Below are positions 1-5,816 of a stretch of DNA of 5,916 nucleotides, in pieces. The translations under genes and the position numbers were made by a program. This stretch comes from Alphaproteobacteria bacterium (GTDB lineage: Bacteria; Pseudomonadota; Alphaproteobacteria; UBA3830), in NCBI GenBank assembly GCA_025998735.1, contig BNWJ01000085.1:1-5916 (forward strand), given 5' to 3'. A model generated the notes under the pieces. It made no database searches, was not told the DNA's origin, and saw only the letters and a program-made list of their open reading frames with translations. The first letter of the stretch is position 1, and each line of letters starts with the position of its first letter.

Positions 1-298
1 CAACGCTGGGGCATCGAATGCATGTTCTCAGATCTAAAAAGTCCTGGATTTTCAGTGACAGAAACACATTTGAGGGACGTTGAGAGACTGGAACGATTGT
101 TGCTTATTTTGGCCATAGCGCTTTACTAGGGGGGCCTCTGTGGGCCTGGCCGAAGAAGTAAAAGAAAAGTATACAGAGAAAAAACAAGATAGATCTAAAA
201 GATCATTTTTGACAAAAGGGTTGGCAACCATCTTCTCTATGATTGTCACGTCTACTTTCTTTCACAAGTTGTGGGCTCATGTGCCATGGATCACGTGA
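1..298 (+). pseudogene. IS4-type transposase, C-terminal fragment, frameshifted
   Basis: This is the C-terminal end of a DDE transposase of the IS4 type; the window edge cuts off the rest. Frame 1 opens with QRWGIECMFSDLKSPGF, which matches the IS4-family signature R-(3)-E-(6)-K; the Glu codon at 16-18 would be the last catalytic acid. The frame hits TAG at 127-129. Removing the single A at 128 restores the reading Y-W-G-A-S-V-G and joins it to frame 2, which runs open through a basic tail to TGA at 296-298. The gene therefore carries a one-base insertion just before a run of six G. As written it is broken, and the element could move only with a transposase supplied in trans. Programmed frameshifting is an alternative, since some IS elements use it, but a stop at this C-terminal point in an IS4-type gene fits decay better. 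The family call is strong; the subgroup is not known. Confidence 0.85.
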
Positions 299-441
299 AA
301 AATGTGCAAGATGGGTGGTAAGTCCCCCTTCCATTAATTCAAAGTTCCATCACAAAAAACGGCCACTTTTGCCACCAAGGCTTAAAAAATTTTCACTGTG
401 TTTCATCGCAAAATATAAAACCACTTTTTTACAAAATAAAA

Positions 442-469
442 TTGTAATTTAACGAAATATTAATATGTT
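442..469 (+). promoter_or_regulatory. Possible promoter of the secreted-protein gene
   Basis: TTGTAA at 442-447 and TATGTT at 464-469 are separated by 16 bp, a loose sigma70-like arrangement. The DNA is so AT-rich that such matches are easy to find by chance, so this is only a candidate. It lies about 37 bp upstream of the preferred start at 506. Confidence 0.25.
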
Positions 470-493
470 TCTGCGACAATGAATATCATATGT

Positions 494-497
494 TGGA
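494..497 (+). promoter_or_regulatory. Ribosome binding site deciding the start at 506
   Basis: GGAG lies 8 nt upstream of the ATG at 506. The earlier in-frame ATG at 479 has no such site, and starting there would place nine residues, including a Cys and a Trp, in front of a classic signal peptide. The site therefore favours 506. Confidence 0.7.
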
Positions 498-505
498 GAA
501 TAAAT

Positions 506-1345
506 ATGAAACGTATTTTGATATCAGTCTGTTTTGTGGCGTTGTTTCTGTTGATTTGGTTTGGAGTAGAGGCGGCGACTAGTTCGCGAAAGGTAGTGAG
601 TATTTCATCAAATGCTCACTTGGCTCCATACAATAAAAGGACAGAAAATAGAAAGACTTATACTCTCTATGAATATCAGAAATTGGTGGGCGAATTTTAC
701 ATACAAAACGACATGCCCAGGATGGAAAACGAGGTCTGGAGAAAAGGAATTGTACCAGCTAACGCACTAGATTATATCAGAGAAAAGCTTGGCTCCAAAG
801 AGTACCCGATTGCAGGTGGCAAAGGAATTCCAACTATCGATTTGTCATGGCCAAATATAAAGCGAGTGTTTTTAAAAAAATTCGAAGAGGAAAATGTTCC
901 GGAGAGGGCAAAGAGACTGAAGGACATAATTAAGAAAGTAGAAGATATTACGTACAAGAATTTTTTGCAGCAACAACAGATGATTGAAAGCCAAACAGGA
1001 GAAATACTCTCCATGTGTTTCAACGGAGACGATAGCCTCTTTAACTTGACTGAATTGGAGAATGTGAACAATTATCATGAGGATTTCGTGGAATGCATCA
1101 GAGGAATGCTAGGAAACTATACAGGTTTTCAGAGAATTATGTCATTGCTGGCAGTTAGCATACTGAATTCATCAACAAAAGAAGGAGATGCCTTCGTGCT
1201 AGGTTTCAGTAGAATTGGTGTTAAAAAACAGGATGATGGCCTCCTAACTAGTGTCTATAATCCGAATGCCCGACGATTGGAAATAACAGAGGCGGCCTTG
1301 CCACCCCAGCAGTTTGTAGAAACCCTGAAATTATCGAGTTTTTAG
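506..1345 (+). CDS. Secreted protein of unknown function with Sec signal peptide
   Basis: I do not recognise this 279-residue protein. It begins with a textbook Sec signal peptide: a basic start (MKR), a hydrophobic core at about residues 4-20, and a likely cleavage after VEA near residue 23. The mature part is about 256 residues, hydrophilic, with a charged helix-prone stretch at about 115-165 that includes four consecutive Gln. It has only two mature cysteines (C171 and C197), which could form a disulfide outside the cytoplasm. No membrane segment follows the signal. The start at 506 is chosen over 479 because of the GGAG site and the signal peptide. The gene ends 120 bp before the protease-ankyrin gene, in the same frame. 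The C-terminal segment at about 207-260, with SVYNPNARRLEI, resembles in general layout the stretch that precedes the HExxH helix in NleD-like (M91) proteases. This protein may thus be the front half of a split protease, or an independent secreted partner. That it is secreted is well supported; its role is unknown. Confidence 0.75.
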   Translation: MKRILISVCFVALFLLIWFGVEAATSSRKVVSISSNAHLAPYNKRTENRKTYTLYEYQKLVGEFYIQNDMPRMENEVWRKGIVPANALDYIREKLGSKEYPIAGGKGIPTIDLSWPNIKRVFLKKFEEENVPERAKRLKDIIKKVEDITYKNFLQQQQMIESQTGEILSMCFNGDDSLFNLTELENVNNYHEDFVECIRGMLGNYTGFQRIMSLLAVSILNSSTKEGDAFVLGFSRIGVKKQDDGLLTSVYNPNARRLEITEAALPPQQFVETLKLSSF

Positions 1346-1465
1346 ATTCCCAGATGCAAGCAGGACCTCTTCTATCAGGCACCATTTTCCCACAAAAGCG
1401 TTAAAAATCGCTAAAATTACAAAAATTTTCAACCATTAACGGAAATTTTATCATTTTCTGATATT
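1346..1465. other. AT-rich spacer between secreted protein and protease-ankyrin gene
   Basis: Read in the common frame of the two flanking genes, this spacer has TAG at 1343-1345 and TAA at 1412-1414. From 1415 the frame is open into the next gene but has no ATG before 1466. No Shine-Dalgarno site stands before 1466. Frame 1 stays open to a TAA at 1402-1404 and has codon-like composition, so a one-base change near 1320 could once have extended the upstream protein. The part from about 1400 is mostly A and T and resembles the leader of the upstream gene. Confidence 0.5.
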
Positions 1466-3367
1466 ATGGTACCTGGTGGAGAGAGACTTGCGGCGCATTT
1501 TTTCTATAGATCAACTCAAAAATCAGAGCATCGCAGAACTCCTGGGGTGTTAAGAGAGGCGGCGTTAAAGGAAAAAGACCATAAGGTTTCTAACTGGATT
1601 CCATTCGTGGAAATTTTTCACGAGATTACACATGCATACCATCATATGATGCTTTGGCCGTTTGAGCTGCGTAATTTCAGATCAGAATACGCCATATTTA
1701 ATTCGACAGAAGCTGATTTTGTCGGGCTTTCCTATCCAATGCTAGTTGCGGATAAAATGAATCCGATTGTAGACAAAATCGTTAAATGCATGGATGTGTT
1801 TAGTCCGGCTGACTTAATCGAATGCATGAATGTGCCCGGGTACGTGGATGAAATAAGTAAGTGTATATTATTTGGTCGATCAAAATGGAATGGATATACG
1901 GCGAAAGAAGAAAAACCGCGAACATTGACCGAAATAGTCGTCGCCCTGCTCAAGGCCGCTGTTGATTTAGGCTTTGGTAACGCCGTCTTTCCAGTGCCGC
2001 GGCTGGATTTTCGCATAGATCGAACACTTACAAAAGAAACACTCGCAAGAGCGATTTACGTGTTCAGCTCTGCTATCCTGTATAATATACTGAACGAAAG
2101 GATATCCGTACGGTCTGACTGCGAGGAAGCGCTGACAATGACGGGATTAGCTCCCGTGGCCGCTAGCAATAACAGCCTATGTCTTTTTGAAGACAGACAA
2201 GGGGAAGAGATTCAATTGATGGGGCACCAGGAGAAAACAGAAGGCGGAAATTATGGTCGTTACTACCGATTTCATGCGCATATTACAGCTGAAAGAGTAG
2301 CTGCTACTATTGTTAAAATTATCACTGTCATCTGCCATCGCGTAAAATCAAGAAAACCAAAAGAAAACCCAAATGCACTAATGGAAAACCTAAAAAATGA
2401 CATAGAAAAAATACTTAGGCCAGCAACTCTTCGATATAACCCAGATGGTATCGTACCGATCGCCCAACATAACGAAGAGCGGACTGAAAATGCGCGAGGC
2501 CCAGCAGAAGCAAGCGATGTTTTTTCTCCCGCGTACTCCACGATTGCGACCGGAAGTACCGAAGAGGTAGAAAAATTGATAATGGATGGAATGGATCCAA
2601 CTAGTACAGTAATAATGGGCATGTTACCGCTGACTATAGCCATCGAGCGCCACAACCATGCTGCTATAGTAGCTTTGTTAAGGCATATCGACGCTGGTAG
2701 GTATGGCACGACTCCGCTGCATCTTGCTGTAGTGTGGGAAAGCCCGGGAGCAATCATAGATTTGTTGGGTCGTGGAGCAAACCCAAATATCACGGATACA
2801 ATGGGCTTAACTCCGCTGCAGCTTGCTATCGGTAGAGAAGTGCACCGCGATGTAGTAGAAGCATTGTTGGAAAGCAAAAAGCTTGATTTCAATATCGTTA
2901 AAAGCTGCTACGATTCCTGCTTTGAGGGTTACATTCGCAGACTGCTGCGTGAAACAATGGATAAACTAGCGCACAGAGACTTGATCGATAATTTTTTTGG
3001 GTGGGAAAAACTGGAAAATGTAACCAACGCAATAAATAAAATCAAACTTGTGGCGTCAGATATATTGTCTCTGAAACAGGATGCAATGATATCTCTAGAG
3101 GTTCCAGTCTCAGAAATATACGATTTGTGCGAACCAATACCATCTCTGAAACCTTTTGCTCAACAAATATTGGGTTTTTGCGAATACTATGAAAAAATTC
3201 CAGCAGATTGGGGGCGTGATCCGGAGAAGGCGTGGGAATTGTACGGAGAGATAAAAAAAATTCTTTCTTTGGATCCTTGTCTACCTTCTATTTTAAAAAA
3301 AACATACGACGACGACATAGGTAACGAAGGTGTGGTAGAAGTAAGAATGTCCGCTGTTTTCGATTGA
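1466..3367 (+). CDS. Putative zinc metalloprotease-ankyrin repeat effector
   Basis: The 633-residue product combines a protease motif with protein-binding repeats. Residues 46-60 hold PFVEIFHEITHAYHH, an HExxH zinc site (H52, E53, H56) in the hydrophobic and helical setting typical of metalloproteases. The FHExxHAyH form resembles NleD-like (M91) effector proteases. E82, in TEADFVGL 26 residues after H56, is a candidate third zinc ligand. Residues 95-320 are not recognised. Ankyrin repeats follow at about 355-380, 384-410, 412-443 and 445-477; the third (GTTPLHLAV...LLGRGANPN) and fourth (GLTPLQLAI...ALLES) are clear, the first two are diverged. The C-terminal 155 residues look helical and are unknown. 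There is no signal peptide, so if exported it would use another route or its upstream neighbour's signal. The start is uncertain: the ATG lacks a Shine-Dalgarno site and lies only about 50 residues before the zinc motif, which suggests a missing N-terminus. Ankyrin identity is firm, protease activity likely, effector role inferred. Confidence 0.8.
   Translation: MVPGGERLAAHFFYRSTQKSEHRRTPGVLREAALKEKDHKVSNWIPFVEIFHEITHAYHHMMLWPFELRNFRSEYAIFNSTEADFVGLSYPMLVADKMNPIVDKIVKCMDVFSPADLIECMNVPGYVDEISKCILFGRSKWNGYTAKEEKPRTLTEIVVALLKAAVDLGFGNAVFPVPRLDFRIDRTLTKETLARAIYVFSSAILYNILNERISVRSDCEEALTMTGLAPVAASNNSLCLFEDRQGEEIQLMGHQEKTEGGNYGRYYRFHAHITAERVAATIVKIITVICHRVKSRKPKENPNALMENLKNDIEKILRPATLRYNPDGIVPIAQHNEERTENARGPAEASDVFSPAYSTIATGSTEEVEKLIMDGMDPTSTVIMGMLPLTIAIERHNHAAIVALLRHIDAGRYGTTPLHLAVVWESPGAIIDLLGRGANPNITDTMGLTPLQLAIGREVHRDVVEALLESKKLDFNIVKSCYDSCFEGYIRRLLRETMDKLAHRDLIDNFFGWEKLENVTNAINKIKLVASDILSLKQDAMISLEVPVSEIYDLCEPIPSLKPFAQQILGFCEYYEKIPADWGRDPEKAWELYGEIKKILSLDPCLPSILKKTYDDDIGNEGVVEVRMSAVFD
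1619..1633 (+). other. HExxH zinc-binding motif codons
   Basis: These codons spell HEITH, residues 52-56 of the protease-ankyrin protein. In HExxH enzymes the two His bind zinc and the Glu activates water. The surrounding residues (I50, F51, A57, Y58, H59) fit the amphipathic active-site helix. Confidence 0.75.
2528..2896 (+). other. Ankyrin repeat region
   Basis: This part of the protease-ankyrin gene encodes three to four ankyrin repeats of about 33 residues. The TPLHLA and TPLQLA turns and the G-A-N-P-N loop are diagnostic. Such repeats bind other proteins, often eukaryotic targets when found in intracellular bacteria. Confidence 0.85.
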
Positions 3368-3383
3368 GCCTGGCCCCGAAGGC
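3368..3383. terminator. Weak hairpin in the 17-bp convergent gap
   Basis: GCCT at 3368-3371 pairs with AGGC at 3380-3383 around an 8-nt loop. It sits exactly between the stop codons of the protease-ankyrin gene and cvpA, which converge here, and reads the same way on both strands. The stem is short and neither side has a T run, so it is not a good intrinsic terminator. Confidence 0.2.
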
Positions 3384-3384
3384 A

Positions 3385-3996
3385 TTAACTCATCTCGGTA
3401 TTATCCTTTTTTGTTAATTCCCTCGCCTTGAATTTTGACGCTTTTATCGCATTGCCGGCGGATTTCTTGAGGGAATCGCCTCCATCGCGTATTTTTTGGG
3501 AGATTTTCCTTTTTTCGGTTTGGGGGATTATATCTTCCATAACATCGAAAAATATCGAAGATATCCGGGAATTCTTTATTGTTTCGAATTTGTTTCTTGA
3601 TATATCAAACATCACGAACACTGCGCAAACACATATTGGTACGGAGATACCTCGGATAAGTCCAACGAATAATCCCAATGCCCTATCGACTCCCGATAGT
3701 ACTGATTGCTTTATTTTATCTGAAATAAGTTTGCTCAGTAGCAACATAAATATCACGGCAATTATGTATGCGAGAACTGATGCAACTCCCCTAGCTACTC
3801 CTTTATCGCGGAAAAACTGCTCTGTAAATCCGTATAAAAATGGAGACATTACTGCCGATATGACGCAGCTTCCGTACCATGTCGCTGTGCTCAGAATTAC
3901 CTTCGTAAAGCCGCTTGCGAATCCAAAAGTGCATGATATCAGTATTATAAATATGTATACATAGTCTAATACACTAAAAAATGAGTAATCATCCAT
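3385..3996 (-). CDS. cvpA: CvpA family inner-membrane protein
   Basis: This 203-residue protein belongs to the CvpA (colicin V production) family of small inner-membrane proteins, whose exact role is unsettled; in enterobacteria it is linked to colicin V export and envelope stress resistance. Four hydrophobic segments are visible at about residues 9-31, 34-56, 70-93 and 108-131. The family hallmark D-R-x-L-G-x3-G-x2-R-G appears as DRALGLFVGLIRG at 104-116, just before the fourth segment. An early G-F-x-x-G-F (25-30) also fits. The C-terminal 70 residues are basic, hydrophilic and probably cytoplasmic. Length is normal to slightly long for the family. The ATG follows the radA stop by 9 bp, so the two are almost certainly one operon; no strong Shine-Dalgarno site is visible, and translation may be coupled to radA. 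The usual next gene, purF, is absent here and the operon ends against the convergent protease-ankyrin gene. Confidence 0.9.
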   Translation of the reverse strand: MDDYSFFSVLDYVYIFIILISCTFGFASGFTKVILSTATWYGSCVISAVMSPFLYGFTEQFFRDKGVARGVASVLAYIIAVIFMLLLSKLISDKIKQSVLSGVDRALGLFVGLIRGISVPICVCAVFVMFDISRNKFETIKNSRISSIFFDVMEDIIPQTEKRKISQKIRDGGDSLKKSAGNAIKASKFKARELTKKDNTEMS

Positions 3997-4005
3997 GGGG
4001 TAATC

Positions 4006-5367
4006 TTATTCTCTGTCTATATTATTTATTGTCAGTACCGATATCAAGTCATGCAAATTTCTAACGGGAATCAATTTTACATTTCCCGAATATTCTCTCG
4101 ATGATTTGTTGGAAGACGGCAGTATGACACTTTTAAAACCTAGCTTTTCAGCTTCTTTTATGCGTTCTGCGCAGCGGGAAACGGATCTTATTTCTCCTGT
4201 AAGCCCTATTTCTCCGAATGCGCATGTATGGTTCTCGACGACCTGTCCATTTCTTGCAGATAGCAGACTGAGTGCGACTGCAAGATCTCCGGCAGGTTCC
4301 GAGACCTTTAGGCCGCCAGCAATGCTCAAATACACGTCTCTATCTGAAAACGAAATTTTGTATTTGGATTCCAAAACTGCCAGTATCGTAAAAAGGCGAT
4401 TTATGTCCCATCCGACGACTGTTCTTCTTGGAGCCGTAAAGTAGCTCTTGGCCACCAGTGCCTGCACTTCCACGAGAATTGGGCGCGTTCCCTCTATGCC
4501 GGAAAACACTGTGGTCCCAGGAATAGACTCATCTCGTTGGGTTAAAAATATCACCGAAGGATTGCTGACACTCACCAGTCCATACTGTTGCATGTCGAAT
4601 ATGCCGAGCTCATCGCTGGGGCCGTATCTGTTTTTTACGGCACGAAGAATTCGATAGGCACTTCCGCGCTCTCCCTCGAAATACAAAACTGTATCCACCA
4701 TGTGCTCAAGTACTTTTGGACCAGCGATAGCTCCATCTTTTGTCACATGACCGACCAAAAAGACCGTAGTCCCAGAGGTTTTTGCGAAGTTTATCAGTTC
4801 GTAGGCACTGGCCCGCACCTGCGTTATTGTTCCTGGAGTCGATTCGACAATTGAACTGTGAAGAGTCTGAATTGAATCAATTACCAGAAAATCTATGTCG
4901 GAATCCAGCGATTTTATTATGAGATTAACGTCCGTTTCGCAGGCTAATTTTACTTCGGAATCGCTAGCGCCCAACCTAGATGCTCGAAGGCAGATTTGCT
5001 CGGCGGATTCTTCTCCGGAAATATAAACACAATTGTAATCCTGGGATAATGCGGCTAATACCTGAAGCAACAGCGTCGATTTTCCTATTCCAGGATCTCC
5101 ACCAATTAACACGACGGATCCAGGAACCATGCCGCCCCCCAAAACTCTGTCGAATTCGCTGATGTCGCTTAATTTTCTGTCGACTTTATCAGTGGAGCAC
5201 GATAGCTTAACGAATTCCAGTTTGGATTTTGCTTCGGATGATTTTCCGACAACGTGAAGCTCCTCGACGATGGTGTTCCATTGTCCGCAATCTTCGCATT
5301 TGCCGAGCCATTTGGGAAACGCCGCTCCACATTCACTACAACAGAATCGTCTTTCGCTTTTGGCCAT
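4006..5367 (-). CDS. radA: DNA repair protein RadA (Sms)
   Basis: RadA is a cytoplasmic RecA-like ATPase that helps process recombination intermediates and drives branch migration. All its domains are present. A four-cysteine zinc finger uses C10, C13, C24 and C27 and ends in WNT. The RecA-like core has Walker A GDPGIGKS at 90-97, a Walker B-like strand DFLVIDS at 159-165, and the RadA-specific motif as KNRYG at 245-249, where Tyr replaces the usual Phe. The C-terminal Lon-protease-like domain (about 280-445) contains SIAGGLKVSEPAGDLAVALSLLSA, typical of RadA, where this domain is not a working protease. At 453 residues it is full length. The ATG has an AGGG at 5373-5376, spaced 5 nt upstream. 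It is the first gene of a two-gene unit with cvpA. It appears intact, so recombination repair is probably kept in this organism. Confidence 0.97.
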   Translation of the reverse strand: MAKSERRFCCSECGAAFPKWLGKCEDCGQWNTIVEELHVVGKSSEAKSKLEFVKLSCSTDKVDRKLSDISEFDRVLGGGMVPGSVVLIGGDPGIGKSTLLLQVLAALSQDYNCVYISGEESAEQICLRASRLGASDSEVKLACETDVNLIIKSLDSDIDFLVIDSIQTLHSSIVESTPGTITQVRASAYELINFAKTSGTTVFLVGHVTKDGAIAGPKVLEHMVDTVLYFEGERGSAYRILRAVKNRYGPSDELGIFDMQQYGLVSVSNPSVIFLTQRDESIPGTTVFSGIEGTRPILVEVQALVAKSYFTAPRRTVVGWDINRLFTILAVLESKYKISFSDRDVYLSIAGGLKVSEPAGDLAVALSLLSARNGQVVENHTCAFGEIGLTGEIRSVSRCAERIKEAEKLGFKSVILPSSNKSSREYSGNVKLIPVRNLHDLISVLTINNIDRE

Positions 5368-5372
5368 AGAAG

Positions 5373-5376
5373 CCCT
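5373..5376 (-). promoter_or_regulatory. Ribosome binding site of radA
   Basis: On the minus strand AGGG stands 5 nt before the radA ATG. It is a modest Shine-Dalgarno site and agrees with the start that gives the usual MAKSxxxFxCxxCG N-terminus. Confidence 0.55.
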
Positions 5377-5407
5377 ACCATAAACAAGATTACAACCGAT
5401 AATTTGG

Positions 5408-5436
5408 ATGATACATCAGCACTCCAAGATAAACAA
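5408..5436 (-). promoter_or_regulatory. Candidate sigma70-type promoter of radA-cvpA
   Basis: On the minus strand TTGTTT (5436-5431) and TATCAT (5413-5408) are separated by exactly 17 bp. The -10 matches the consensus in 5 of 6 positions and the -35 keeps the key TTG. Transcription would start near 5401 and give a leader of about 34 nt before radA, a sensible length. It lies between radA and the small mobile element. Confidence 0.45.
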
Positions 5437-5446
5437 CAGCTCTGTT

Positions 5447-5479
5447 ACATAGCATTACTCGTGAAGCTATGTGCTTTTT
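5447..5479 (+). terminator. Hairpin with short T run, terminator-like
   Basis: ACATAGC at 5447-5453 pairs perfectly with GCTATGT at 5466-5472 around a 12-nt loop, followed by GC and five T at 5475-5479. On the plus strand this looks like a weak intrinsic terminator, yet no clear plus-strand gene lies before it. It could also be a binding site for a dimeric regulator just upstream of the radA promoter. Confidence 0.3.
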
Positions 5480-5484
5480 CAGAA

Positions 5485-5489
5485 AGATA
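5485..5489 (+). repeat. Target-site duplication, left copy (AGATA)
   Basis: AGATA directly abuts the left inverted repeat and recurs at 5631-5635 directly after the right one. Such short direct repeats are the footprint of transposition. Confidence 0.7.
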
Positions 5490-5509
5490 GAGACCGCTGC
5501 ATAACGGCT
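5490..5509 (+). repeat. Left terminal inverted repeat, 20 bp
   Basis: This is the exact reverse complement of 5611-5630. Both begin GAGACC read from the outside inward. Confidence 0.95.
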
Positions 5510-5610
5510 CCTTTTCGCAATTGGCTTCGTCAGATCCACTGCTCGGATCCTCATGTACACCAAGTACACTGCGATCCTGTGCTGCGTTCTTCCTAGCTCT
5601 TGCAAAAAAT

Positions 5611-5630
5611 AGCCGTTATGCAGCGGTCTC
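5611..5630 (-). repeat. Right terminal inverted repeat, 20 bp
   Basis: This is the exact reverse complement of 5490-5509. The imperfect extension inward reaches 5600. Confidence 0.95.
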
Positions 5631-5635
5631 AGATA
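5631..5635 (+). repeat. Target-site duplication, right copy (AGATA)
   Basis: This AGATA directly follows the right inverted repeat and matches 5485-5489. Confidence 0.7.
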
Positions 5636-5669
5636 TTGTTTTTTGTAACTTTACACATGTTTTGCTTGA

Positions 5670-5816
5670 TTTTTGTTTGAAAACATAACACATTGTTCTT
5701 GTTTTGAATCCGTGGAAGGTTTCATTGATTTTCAAAGAGCTCAGGTTGTTATTAAGGATCTGTGTGAGAATGACTTGCGCCCATTCAATAGCGAAGAGCA
5801 TCATTTCACGGCCTAA
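5670..5816 (+). pseudogene. Possible gene remnant, about 48 codons
   Basis: After TGA at 5667-5669 a plus-strand frame is open to TAA at 5814-5816. From GTG at 5712 it reads VEGFIDFQRAQVVIKDLCE and then NDLRPFNSEEHHFTA. The codons mostly show the purine-any-pyrimidine pattern of real genes, and the composition (acidic, balanced) looks protein-like. There is no ATG and no ribosome binding site, and I do not recognise the product. It may be the tail of a gene cut near the mobile element, or chance. The frame on the other strand over the same DNA is less protein-like. Confidence 0.25.

Larger units (their letters stand above)
299..505. other. AT-rich leader between IS remnant and secreted-protein gene
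   Basis: This stretch holds no convincing gene; the short open frames across it have no recognisable product. Its first part (about 299-330) probably contains the right end of the IS4-type element, but the left end lies outside the window, so the boundary cannot be set. The part from about 390 onward is strongly AT-rich and probably contains the promoter and leader of the following gene. Confidence 0.5.
5490..5630. mobile_element. MITE-like non-autonomous element, 141 bp
   Basis: A complete small mobile element. Its ends are perfect 20-bp inverted repeats (GAGACCGCTGCATAACGGCT at the left); with three mismatches the pairing extends to 31 bp on each side. It is flanked by the 5-bp direct repeat AGATA. 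It encodes no transposase, so it must have been moved by an enzyme acting in trans. The interior is also partly symmetric: TGTAC (5554-5558) and GTACA (5564-5568) form a central hairpin about 5561, almost exactly the midpoint of the element, and GGATC/GATCC flank it. The whole element could fold into one long imperfect hairpin. A minus-strand open frame enters it, but nothing suggests that it is a gene. It lies 122 bp upstream of radA. The end sequences do not obviously belong to the IS4-type remnant at the left of the window, whose ends are not visible. Confidence 0.85.

Noticed and set aside
243..452. 69-residue plus-strand open frame over the transposase end and leader
   Set aside because: It overlaps the transposase tail in another frame and continues into AT-rich DNA with Lys/Phe-rich low-complexity sequence.
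479..505. Earlier ATG for the secreted protein
   Set aside because: It lacks a Shine-Dalgarno site and would put nine extra residues before the signal peptide, while GGAG is well placed for 506. The similar leader before 1466 leaves some doubt.
2272..2892. 206-residue minus-strand open frame inside the protease-ankyrin gene
   Set aside because: It covers the ankyrin codons on the opposite strand, is rich in Ser and has no recognisable domain, so it is a shadow.
3428..3964. 178-residue plus-strand open frame opposite cvpA
   Set aside because: It is the complement of cvpA, which has clear family motifs and membrane segments; the plus-strand product looks like no known protein.
5390..5605. 71-residue minus-strand open frame running from the mobile element to radA
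   Set aside because: Most of it is the repeat element and the radA promoter region. It has no ribosome binding site or domain, and similar frames arise in any copy of such a repeat.
5447..5630. CRISPR-like or tRNA-like structure from the clustered inverted repeats
   Set aside because: There is no regularly spaced direct repeat and no cloverleaf; the repeats are the two ends of a single mobile element and one separate hairpin.
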